64,000 bases of DNA. Origin: Methylobacterium oryzihabitans. GTDB taxonomy: Bacteria > Pseudomonadota > Alphaproteobacteria > Rhizobiales > Beijerinckiaceae. Every line of letters begins with the position of its first letter. Within the stretch, counting starts at the first letter, position 1. Below are positions 33,607-41,097 of the stretch, piece after piece. A program made the position numbers and the translations under genes. The stretch is taken from assembly GCF_004004555.2 (NCBI RefSeq), contig NZ_SACP01000007.1, positions 156,277-220,276 on the forward strand, written 5' to 3'. Under the pieces are notes generated by a model, which saw only the letters and a program-made list of their open reading frames with translations, made no database searches and was not told where the DNA came from.

Positions 33607-36600
33607 TTGACACCGGACGAAATCCGCCAGCTCATGGCCGAGCCCCCGGCTCCGCCCCCCGCAGCCCCGCAAGCCGCCCCGCCGCCGGCTTCCGGCTCAA
33701 TGACGCCCGACGAAATCCGGGCGCTGATGGCCGAGCCCGAGCCCTCCGCCGCCACTGCACCGCCGCCCCCTGCCGACTTGCAACCGGTTGCACCTGCCGA
33801 GGCTGGAGGGGGTCTGTCGCCGGAGGAGGTCCGCGCCTTCGCCAGCACCCCGGCCCCCGCCGCCGCCCCGGCCCAGCCCTCCGGCGCCCCCGCGGTAGAC
33901 GAGTACGGTCGCCCACTGGAAGGCGCCTTCGCGCCCGACATCAAGACCGACCCCTCGGGGCAGGTAGCGGCCTCAATCGTCACGGGTGCCGCTAAGTCGA
34001 TCTATGAGACCAAGGACTTCATCTTCGGCAAGACCGCCGAGGAGGACAAGTCACCGACCCGCCGGGCCCTCGAAGGGCTCGACCGGGAGCTTGCCCAGGA
34101 GTCCATCGCCAACTCCTTCGTCTCCGGCCTCTCCCAGTTCGCCACGGGGATGCTCGGCGCCGGTAAGCTGGTGGGTCTCGCCAAGGCGGTGCCGGCGGTG
34201 GGCGGGGCTATCGGGGCGCTGGAGGCCAGCCGCAAAGGCGCCCTCGCCCTGGAGACCGCCAAGGCCGCTGCGGTGGGAGCCGTCGCCTTCGATCCCAATG
34301 GCCCCCGCCTGTCCGACCTGATCGTCTCCAAGGGCCCGTCCTGGCTCCAGAACCCCGTCAACAGCTACCTCGCCGGGGACCCGAACGACTCCGCCGCCAT
34401 CGGCCGGATGAAGAACGCCCTGGAGTCCATCGGGGTGGACGTGGCCCTGGTGGGCGTCTTCGCGGCGAGCCTGAAGGGCTACGCCTGGGTGCAGGCCCGG
34501 AAGGCTGGCACGGCGACCCCGGAGGCAGCCGACGCGGCCCTCTCGGAACTCGGCACGGCGGTGGCCCACCAGGAAGCGAAGCTGGCGGCGAGCAAGGGCG
34601 ATACGGCTGCCGTCGAGGCGCTGCGGGAAGCCCACCCTCAGGCCGTGGCCGACGCCGAGGCGGCGCTTGCGCTGGAGCGTCCGGCGGTCCCACCTGCCGA
34701 TGCCCTCGCGTCCGGCGCCATGTCAGCCCGGAGCCCCCGGCGGTCCCTGGCGGAGCGGGAGGCGGCCGGAGAGGCGGTGGACTACGGGCCGGATGCCGCC
34801 GCGATGCCGGCTTCGGCGCAGCGTGACGCCACGGTCTCGGCGCTGCCCGACGAGGTTCTGCCCGGGGCGGGGGTGAGGGAAGGGGGTCTCCCCGGCACGG
34901 TGCCGGCTCAGGCCGAGCCCTCCGGTCTCCAGCTTCTCGGCATCACCGACGATCAGGTCTCCCGGCTCATCGCCCACGGCCGGGCCGACACGGAACAGCT
35001 CCTCTCCCCGGGCGGCTGGGACGGCGCCATCGAGCGCGGCTACAGGTTCGGCGACGGTGGCCGCATCCCGTGGCAGAAGCTCAGCGTAGAGCCCGGCCAC
35101 GAGCCCGGCCGCTCGCCCCTCGATCAGGTCATCCGCCGGGTCTCCGATGAGTTCGCCGGGGAGATCGCAGCGGCCAAGGGCGGGGATGCTGACGGCGTGC
35201 TCTCGGACGCCATGGCAGACCGTATGGTGGCGCAACGGGTGGCCATCTACGGCGACGATCCGGCCGAGCTGATGGGCACCCTCCAGCTCGCCGGCTCGAA
35301 TGCCCGGGAGATGGTGGCCGATGTTGCCGCCGCCGACCTCATTACACTGCGGGCCTCCCAGGACGCGCAGAACCTCGCGGACCGCATCAAGCTCGGGATG
35401 CTGGAGGAGTACGGCGGGGACCTCTCGGCGGCCATGACGGCCCTCCGCGGCCACTACCAGGTGGCAGCCACGGCGCGGGCCCACTCGGCCACCATCGTGT
35501 CGAACGCCGCGCGAACCCTGCGCCGGCAGAGGACGGAGTTCGGCTACAGCCTCGAAGACGTGGCCGCGATGGGCAAGCTCTCGGATGCCGGGATGCTGAC
35601 GCTCATCGAGTCGGCGGGCAGAGACCCCCGGGTCGCGGACAGGCTGCTCCGGCAGGGCTTCTGGAGCAAGGTGGTGGATGATGCCTCGTACCTGTACGTC
35701 AACAACCTCCTCTGGGGGCTGCGGACCCACTTCGTGAACCTCTCGACCAACCTGTATATGGTCGGGGCCCGCCCGCTGGAGCGGATGATCGGCGGGGCGG
35801 TGCAGGGGGATATGGCCCGGGTCGCCGAGAACGCCCGGCAGTACAGCTACCTGTTCGGCGCCTTTCACGAGTCGTGGCGCGATGCCGTCCGCACGTGGCA
35901 GACCGGGGAAAGCATCCTCGCCCCGCACGCCGCGGAGGTCAGCGCCTCCTCAGCGGGCCGGTCGGTCAACTGGGTCGCCGAGGGCTTCCGCCCGTGGGAC
36001 AGCATCCCGAGCATCCTGAGCAATGCCTATACCGGGTTCATGAAGGCGGCCGGCACGCCGACCCGGGCGCTTGGCTCCGTGGATGAGCTGGTGAAGCAGG
36101 CGGTCTACCGCTCCAAGGTCATGGCGGCGGCCCACGGCGAGGGCATCGCGGCGGGGCTGGAGGGACCAGCCCTAACGGAGCACGTCCGGCGGACCCTCGA
36201 CGCGGCCTTTGACGATGCCGGCCGGGCGGTGGACCTCAAGGCCCTCGAAGAGGCCAACATCGCCACCTTCCAGCAGGACCTCTTGCCGAAGACCCTCGGC
36301 TCGGGCGTGCAAGGTATGGTGCAGAACGTGCCGGCCCTGCGCTTCGTCCTGCCGTTCGTGAAGACCCCGACCAACGTCCTTCGGATGGGCTGGAAGATGA
36401 CGCCGGGGCTCAACTTGGCGCAGACCGAGTTCCGCCGAATGATCCGCGGCGACATGGGCCAGGAGGCTCAGGCGCAGGCCATCGGGCAGGCCGCCATGGG
36501 CTCCCTCTTCATGGCCACCGCGGCGATGCTCACCCATGCCGGCTACGTGACCGGCGGCGGGCCGGAGAAGGCGGAGCTGAAGCGCCAACTCATGGCCACC

Positions 36601-37578
36601 GGATGGCAGCCCTACAGCTTCGTCATCCCCGGGGAGGATGGGCGACCCACCTACGTGAACTTCGGCCGCTACGATCCCATCGCGATGCCCTTCGGCATCA
36701 TGGCGGACGTGGTGGATATCCTGGAACGGGACCACGATGGCGACGGCTTCGGGGAGCAGGCGACGGCGGCCCTCGGCGGGGTCTTCCTCTCGCTGGTCAA
36801 GCAGCTCGGGCAGAAGACCTACCTGACCTCGCTCAACGACACGATCACCGCCATCACCAGCCCGGAGCGGGGTCTCTCGAAGGTGGCGGGGCAGACCGCG
36901 GCCAACTTCGTCCCCTTCGCGTCGGGCCTCCGGTTCGCCAACCCGGACCCGCTGATGCGGGAAACCCGGGGCGTGGTGGATAAGATCATGGCCACCGTCC
37001 CGGGCCTGTCCGAGCGGCTGCCGGCGCGGCGAGACGTGTTCGGAGACCCCCTCACGGTCCATAAGGGGCTGTGGGTCACCGGCTCCGGCAGCATGGTGGA
37101 TGCCGAGGTGCGGCGCATGATCGATGAGGCGGGGGTCAGCCCGTTCGGTCCTCCCAGCTCGACATACCGCGGCGTGGACCTTCGCGACCTCCGCACCGTG
37201 GATGGGCGCAACGCCTATGAGGTCTATCAGGAGCTAGCTGGCAAGCCGGGCTCAGGGCCGAGCCTCAAGGAAACCGTGGCCCGCATCATGCTGACCGAGG
37301 CGTATGGGCGGGCACCGGACGGCGATGCTGACCAGAAGGGGACCCGCCAGGCGATGCTCACCGGCACCGTGGCGAAGTTCCGGGAGGCGGCCGGGAAGCT
37401 GCTGCTGCGGGACGCCAATGTGCGGAAGGCGGTCTTTGAGCAGCGCGTGAAGGGGAACGCCGCGGTGGCCCGGAAGGATGGCGTGAAGTCGGACCGTGAG
37501 GTCGGCGCGGGGTATCTGGAGCGGCTTGGGAGGGCGACGGGGCTGGACCTGGGAGGGGTCCCGGCGGGGTCGGAATAG
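33607..37578 (+). CDS. Giant virion-like protein, polyvalent/internal-virion type
   Basis: 1323 residues from TTG 33607, chosen because gaaggaagg lies before it and it begins exactly on the first repeat. An upstream ATG at 33523 is the alternative. The N-terminus has three short repeats (TPDEIRQLMAEP, TPDEIRALMAEP, SPEEVRAFASTP) joined by Pro/Ala linkers. Residues about 680-1040 contain WGLRTHFVNLSTNLYMVGAR, LPFVKTPTNVLRMGWK and NFGRYDPIAMPFGIMAD, the pattern I associate with LPD38-type domains of phage internal virion or polyvalent proteins. No enzyme motif seen. It probably enters the recipient cell with DNA, or forms the ejection channel. Confidence 0.65.
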   Translation: MTPDEIRQLMAEPPAPPPAAPQAAPPPASGSMTPDEIRALMAEPEPSAATAPPPPADLQPVAPAEAGGGLSPEEVRAFASTPAPAAAPAQPSGAPAVDEYGRPLEGAFAPDIKTDPSGQVAASIVTGAAKSIYETKDFIFGKTAEEDKSPTRRALEGLDRELAQESIANSFVSGLSQFATGMLGAGKLVGLAKAVPAVGGAIGALEASRKGALALETAKAAAVGAVAFDPNGPRLSDLIVSKGPSWLQNPVNSYLAGDPNDSAAIGRMKNALESIGVDVALVGVFAASLKGYAWVQARKAGTATPEAADAALSELGTAVAHQEAKLAASKGDTAAVEALREAHPQAVADAEAALALERPAVPPADALASGAMSARSPRRSLAEREAAGEAVDYGPDAAAMPASAQRDATVSALPDEVLPGAGVREGGLPGTVPAQAEPSGLQLLGITDDQVSRLIAHGRADTEQLLSPGGWDGAIERGYRFGDGGRIPWQKLSVEPGHEPGRSPLDQVIRRVSDEFAGEIAAAKGGDADGVLSDAMADRMVAQRVAIYGDDPAELMGTLQLAGSNAREMVADVAAADLITLRASQDAQNLADRIKLGMLEEYGGDLSAAMTALRGHYQVAATARAHSATIVSNAARTLRRQRTEFGYSLEDVAAMGKLSDAGMLTLIESAGRDPRVADRLLRQGFWSKVVDDASYLYVNNLLWGLRTHFVNLSTNLYMVGARPLERMIGGAVQGDMARVAENARQYSYLFGAFHESWRDAVRTWQTGESILAPHAAEVSASSAGRSVNWVAEGFRPWDSIPSILSNAYTGFMKAAGTPTRALGSVDELVKQAVYRSKVMAAAHGEGIAAGLEGPALTEHVRRTLDAAFDDAGRAVDLKALEEANIATFQQDLLPKTLGSGVQGMVQNVPALRFVLPFVKTPTNVLRMGWKMTPGLNLAQTEFRRMIRGDMGQEAQAQAIGQAAMGSLFMATAAMLTHAGYVTGGGPEKAELKRQLMATGWQPYSFVIPGEDGRPTYVNFGRYDPIAMPFGIMADVVDILERDHDGDGFGEQATAALGGVFLSLVKQLGQKTYLTSLNDTITAITSPERGLSKVAGQTAANFVPFASGLRFANPDPLMRETRGVVDKIMATVPGLSERLPARRDVFGDPLTVHKGLWVTGSGSMVDAEVRRMIDEAGVSPFGPPSSTYRGVDLRDLRTVDGRNAYEVYQELAGKPGSGPSLKETVARIMLTEAYGRAPDGDADQKGTRQAMLTGTVAKFREAAGKLLLRDANVRKAVFEQRVKGNAAVARKDGVKSDREVGAGYLERLGRATGLDLGGVPAGSE

Positions 37579-37590
37579 GCCAGCAGCAGC

Positions 37591-37618
37591 CGGCGGAGAG
37601 GTGACTGTCTCTCCGCCG
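37591..37618 (+). terminator. Hairpin after the virion-like operon
   Basis: cggcggagag (37591-37600) pairs exactly with ctctccgccg (37609-37618) 12 bases after the stop codon. There is no T-run, so it may be a weak or factor-assisted terminator. Confidence 0.45.
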
Positions 37619-37783
37619 CTCTCCGGTGCGGTGACAAGTGCTTAGAGGTGCCTTTGGATGCCGGCGGCAGCGTGCTCTTGAGCACATCACTCAGCCCTCT
37701 CCAAAGAGGGGCTGACAGCGCCGAACAGGATTGATAGAGAGACCGCCCCCCGACAAACGCTCATTTTCCGCAGAGCAGACCGC

Positions 37784-38296
37784 ATGAACGAGTTTGTCTC
37801 GGATATTGAGCTTGATTTCCCTCCGGGTATATCGACCGTCCCCTTCGGTGATGAGCACTACATCGAGTTTCGCCTAGGATTCCTGCCTGAGACCAGGCGG
37901 ATTGTAATTATGTCGATTATACTTATGGAAGGTGGTTCTGCCCTGCATTCTTCCAGTGGGGTTTTTGATCTAAGATTTGGCATTAGGCTTAAATACATGG
38001 ACAAGGATTGGGATGTAACGCCAGTAGATTTTAGTCAGGAAACAAAGCGAGATTTCATTCACCCCAATCACCGAGAAACCGTTCTTAATCTTATAATGCG
38101 AGGCGTATGCGAGTTGGTAACAGAGGTTAATCCACCTCTCATCACCATGTCTACCTACGATACGGAACTTCCGCCTCAGGCACTCGTTAAATATGCGGCA
38201 ATAGCAGAATGCTTAAATGGGCTGGGGTACCGGACGGCGGACGCGTACCTTAGCGCGGATGGGAGGCACCGATGGGTATTTGCCCCCACCTCTTGA
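37784..38296 (+). CDS. Hypothetical AT-richer cargo protein
   Basis: 170 residues, clearly lower in GC than the rest of the window. It is a mixed alpha/beta sequence with RRIVIMSIILMEGGSALHSS, KYMDKDWDVTPVDFSQETKR and a C-terminal AAIAECLNGLGYRTADAYLS. No family recognised. The odd composition and its place at the end of the element, opposite the DUF4145 gene, suggest recently acquired accessory cargo. Confidence 0.6.
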   Translation: MNEFVSDIELDFPPGISTVPFGDEHYIEFRLGFLPETRRIVIMSIILMEGGSALHSSSGVFDLRFGIRLKYMDKDWDVTPVDFSQETKRDFIHPNHRETVLNLIMRGVCELVTEVNPPLITMSTYDTELPPQALVKYAAIAECLNGLGYRTADAYLSADGRHRWVFAPTS

Positions 38297-38314
38297 TAGC
38301 CCCAACCGAAACCC

Positions 38315-38329
38315 CTAGGTTCCCGCTAT
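38315..38329 (+). promoter_or_regulatory. Candidate island promoter motif 2
   Basis: ctaggttcccgctat shares CTAGGTT-N3-GCTAT with 26727-26741. It ends 18 bases before the ATG of the next gene, just upstream of its aggagg site. Confidence 0.25.
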
Positions 38330-38347
38330 GAACGCGAGGAGGCGTCC

Positions 38348-38599
38348 ATGACCACACTCTCAAGGCGGCAGCTGGAACAGATCAGCGACGCAGCGGGTCG
38401 GCACTTGGCCGAAACGCCTGGGAGAGGTGCGCCTGTGGCTGACCGCCACATCGCCCGCTTCGAAGAGCTGATGGCCCTTCGTGCTCAATCGCAACAAGTT
38501 GCCCCGCAAGTGCGCGTTGCGCAGAGAGCGGCACCGCAAGTGCGTACCAGCGTGCGTCTTGGCTCGTTTGAACTTGCCATGGCACTGCCTGATCGCTAG
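38348..38599 (+). CDS. Small hypothetical protein
   Basis: 83 residues with an aggagg site at optimal spacing and a terminator-like hairpin after it, so it is likely expressed as a single gene. The sequence is an amphipathic helix (RRQLEQISDAAGRHLAE), then Gln/Val repeats with two APQVR motifs and a hydrophobic end. No family recognised. It is convergent with the integrase. Confidence 0.5.
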   Translation: MTTLSRRQLEQISDAAGRHLAETPGRGAPVADRHIARFEELMALRAQSQQVAPQVRVAQRAAPQVRTSVRLGSFELAMALPDR

Positions 38600-38630
38600 T
38601 TGTGCAGGCTGCATGGTGCATGCAAGCAGG

Positions 38631-38659
38631 GCCTCGCTCCGGCGGGGCTTTATCGTTTT
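38631..38659 (+). terminator. Rho-independent-like terminator
   Basis: gcctcgc (38631-38637) pairs with gcggggc (38642-38648) around tccg, followed by tttatcgtttt. It ends the small gene and separates it from the convergent integrase. Confidence 0.65.
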
Positions 38660-38677
38660 AGGAGCCGACTGGCTCTC

Positions 38678-40366
38678 TTAGCTCACCTCATACCGCGGCA
38701 GCTTCGCCACGGCCTCCGCCATCGCCTTGACCGTCACCTCGCCGTAGCCGCCCCCCGCCGTCCTCGGGGCGTGCCCCTGGATGGCATCAAGCACCCTGTC
38801 GCCCATCCCGGCGCTCAGACCCTCCGTCTTGAAGCGGTGCCGCCAGCCGTGGTTCGGGGCGACGTTCGGGTCCGGCACGAGGGACCGGGCGAACTCCGTC
38901 AGGCGGTTCTTCAAGCCCTGGAGCGGGCCGAGCACGTCGCCCTCCCTGCCGAGCTTCAGGAACAGATGGCCGGCCGGGGCCTTCGCGACGAACTCCGGGA
39001 AGCCTAGCTCGACCAAGTGCGGGTGCAAGACCACCTCCCGCGCCTCATTGGTCTTCACGGTGCCGGCCTCGGGCGTGATGGTGATGAGCCAGTACGGACC
39101 CTGCTGCCGGAGGTCTTGCTTGCGGAGCTGCGCCAGCTCGCCCACCCGCGCCCCCGTATAGGCGGCAAGCCACGGCACCCAACGCTTGGCGGCGGCCGTC
39201 TGCGGGCGCTCCCCCTTCCCGGGCTGGTACGCGAGGGCGGCCCGGAGGATCGCGTGGGCCTCCGCGTCGCTGAGCCCCTTGCTCCGCAGCTTCCGCGCCT
39301 TGCCGAGCTTCAGCGTCACGTCCTTGGCTGGGTTGCTCGCCATCCTCCGGTTGGCCACGGCCCACGCGAAGATGGCCTTGAGCCCCGCGATGTCGCTGTC
39401 CTTCACGGTCTTGGCCGAGATCGTCTTGCCGGTGCGCGGGTTGATGGTGGCTAGGCGGTGATCCTTGAACCCGAGCACGTCCTCCGCCGTCACCCGGCCC
39501 GCATCATCATGCTTCAGGTAAGCCACGAAGGCCGCCACCGTGTTCCGGTAGCTCTCATGGGTGCTGGGCTTCAGGCCCGCCGCCTGCCGCTCCGTCCACC
39601 AGTCCGCCACGAGGCCCGTCAGGGTGGTCTTCCCGGCGGGGACAGGCGCGGGCTTGGCCGGCTCGGGCCCCCTCCCCTGCTGCTCAGTCTGCCATTCCGG
39701 GAAGCGGTTCGCGTTCGGGTCGGGGCTGTAGTCGCCTCCGGCATTGCGCTCCCGGGCCGCGAAGGCATCTCGCAGGGCCCGCGCGAAGGCATCAAGAAGC
39801 ACCGCCCGCGAGTCGGCATCCACGCTGGAGACGCCGCGAGCCAGCAATAGGCGGTCCACCAGGGGGCCTAGCGTCGGCTCCAGGCCCGCTGTGTCGTCGG
39901 CCTCGATGGCGGCTTCAAGCTTCCCCCGGGCCGAGGCGAAGGCCGCTTCCTCCTCCGCCGGCATGCTGCGGGCCCGCTCCCAGCGCCCATCAGGCATGTG
40001 CTGCACGGCAATGGTGCGGCCGGCTCCGCCGTCAGACCACGCACGATAGAGTTCCCCCGCCAAGGCCGTGGCCTGCTGATGGCTGAGGGCGGCGGGTGCG
40101 TCAGTGCGCAGGCTGACCCAGAACCGCTCAAGGGCCGCCGCGGCTTGCCCCTGGCGAGCCTTGGCCTCTGCGGGGTCTCGGGTGCGGAGCGAGAAGCGGA
40201 CGCTGCGCATCGTAGCGGTGAAGCGGACGCGGACCGTCTCGCAGCCAAGAGGCAGCACCAGCGTGCGGCCGGCCACCAGCGGGAGGACGTCTCGGGGGAT
40301 GCGTTGGGTGAACTGAGGGAGGGAGGAGTCGGACCGTTTCACCGGGCGAACGAGCCTGAAGAGCAT
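38678..40366 (-). CDS. int: Tyrosine-type site-specific integrase
   Basis: 562 residues from ATG 40366. A GTG at 40390 is possible, but that codon lies inside an arm-type site. The N-terminus (PQFTQRIPRDVLPLVAGRTL) is DUF6538-like, followed by a SAM-like core-binding domain. Catalytic residues are in AAYTGARVGELAQLRKQDLR (Arg), NHGWRHRFKT (His, Arg) and QGHAPRTAGGGYGEVT (His, Tyr). It lies 90 bases from the intact tRNA-Leu and attR, the expected position for the element's own integrase. Confidence 0.92.
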   Translation of the reverse strand: MLFRLVRPVKRSDSSLPQFTQRIPRDVLPLVAGRTLVLPLGCETVRVRFTATMRSVRFSLRTRDPAEAKARQGQAAAALERFWVSLRTDAPAALSHQQATALAGELYRAWSDGGAGRTIAVQHMPDGRWERARSMPAEEEAAFASARGKLEAAIEADDTAGLEPTLGPLVDRLLLARGVSSVDADSRAVLLDAFARALRDAFAARERNAGGDYSPDPNANRFPEWQTEQQGRGPEPAKPAPVPAGKTTLTGLVADWWTERQAAGLKPSTHESYRNTVAAFVAYLKHDDAGRVTAEDVLGFKDHRLATINPRTGKTISAKTVKDSDIAGLKAIFAWAVANRRMASNPAKDVTLKLGKARKLRSKGLSDAEAHAILRAALAYQPGKGERPQTAAAKRWVPWLAAYTGARVGELAQLRKQDLRQQGPYWLITITPEAGTVKTNEAREVVLHPHLVELGFPEFVAKAPAGHLFLKLGREGDVLGPLQGLKNRLTEFARSLVPDPNVAPNHGWRHRFKTEGLSAGMGDRVLDAIQGHAPRTAGGGYGEVTVKAMAEAVAKLPRYEVS

Positions 40367-40368
40367 CT

Positions 40369-40393
40369 CTGTAGCACGCCGTTGTAGCACGGT
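40369..40393 (+). other. Right pair of integrase arm-type sites
   Basis: ctgtagcacgcc (40369-40380) and ttgtagcacggt (40382-40393) in direct orientation, immediately upstream of the integrase ATG. They end 61 bases inside the attR core, mirroring the left pair. Binding here could also repress int. Confidence 0.6.
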
Positions 40394-40421
40394 CGGCTCA
40401 GCGTATCGCTCTAAGAAGGCT

Positions 40422-40457
40422 CAACTTTCTGAGGCCACTAGCCTTCTGAGAAAGTTG
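40422..40457 (-). terminator. Replacement hairpin after tRNA-Leu
   Basis: caactttct (40422-40430) pairs with agaaagttg (40449-40457), directly after the tRNA CCA end in the direction of tRNA transcription. It is carried by the island and takes the place of the host hairpin left at 20539-20557. Both are followed by ttgagcct on the minus strand. Confidence 0.4.
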
Positions 40458-40472
40458 GTGCCCAGGAGAGGA
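40454..40472. other. attR core
   Basis: 19-bp repeat identical to 20555-20573. It lies in the tRNA-Leu 3' end. Confidence 0.85.
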
Positions 40473-40540
40473 CTCGAACCTCCACGGCTTGCACCACTGG
40501 TACCTGAAACCAGCGCGTCTACCAATTCCGCCACCTGGGC
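40456..40540 (-). tRNA. tRNA-Leu (anticodon CAG)
   Basis: 85 nt including encoded CCA. On the minus strand it begins gcccaggtggcggaattggt and has a long variable arm typical of tRNA-Leu. The anticodon loop is ttcaggt between tggt/acca stems, giving CAG. The acceptor stem pairs gcccagg with cctgggc. It is the integration site of the island and remains intact because integration restores the 3' end. Confidence 0.93.
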
Positions 40541-41097
40541 CCGAGGTGCCTTGCGGCGCCGCGGTGGGGTTCGTTTAGTGGGCGCCGCGGGCAGCGTCAA
40601 CGCCGTTCTTCGCCGGGCGTCGCGAAAAGTCGTGGGGCCGGCGACGGCCCGGGCGGGGCGGCCACGCTCGTCCGCTGGCGGCCGTCCTCGACCGACCGGA
40701 GCGGAATTGCGGATTCCAGCGCGGGCGGATTGCATTCGCTTCTCGCGCCTGCGAAAGAACGGGTCGTGCAAGCGCAGGCCAATAACTCGCCCCCGTCGCA
40801 AGGATGCCGATCCTGCGGCCCATGCGGAAACTCCCATTGTAACTTAAGTCAATCACCGAAGATCCCGGCCGGGCGGCAATCGAAATGGGTGAGGATCCCA
40901 GGCACGGGCGGACATGGAACGAGCCATGACCCTCATTGCTGCCCGGCTCAGATGACGAAACCTGATACCCGATCGATGATGCTCGCGGGACGTGCGCGCC
41001 GACCAGGCGTCAGCAATCCCGCCCGGGCCGGCCGGCCCGCTCTTCGTCTGCAGCCGCATCGGCGGCACAGCGCCCCAGGATCGCGCAGGAAGCCGTG
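40541..41097. other. Intergenic region
   Basis: Holds the tRNA-Leu promoter (minus strand, from 40541) and the leader of the large glycosyltransferase gene. Short frames exist on both strands but none has a family-like sequence. The AT-richer stretch around 40835-40860 (ttgtaacttaagtcaatcac) is the likeliest promoter area. Confidence 0.5.

Larger units (their letters stand above)
20555..40472. mobile_element. Integrated phage-derived island in tRNA-Leu(CAG)
   Basis: 19.9-kb element bounded by the exact 19-bp direct repeat gttggtgcccaggagagga, which is the 3' end of tRNA-Leu. The intact tRNA is at the right end beside the integrase. Paired 12-bp arm-type sites lie about 60 bp inside each end. 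It carries a serine recombinase, HTH genes, repeat proteins, two giant virion-like proteins and AT-richer cargo genes at the ends. No capsid, portal, terminase, tail or replication gene is recognisable, so it is either a decayed podovirus prophage or a specialised satellite or island. Confidence 0.85.

Noticed and set aside
29403..33983. 1526-codon minus-strand frame opposite the virion-like genes
   Set aside because: Low-complexity Gly/Arg/Leu sequence, explained as a high-GC shadow of the plus-strand gene.
40575..40856. 93-codon minus-strand frame upstream of tRNA-Leu
   Set aside because: Arg/Pro-rich with no family-like segment, and it would overlap the tRNA promoter region.
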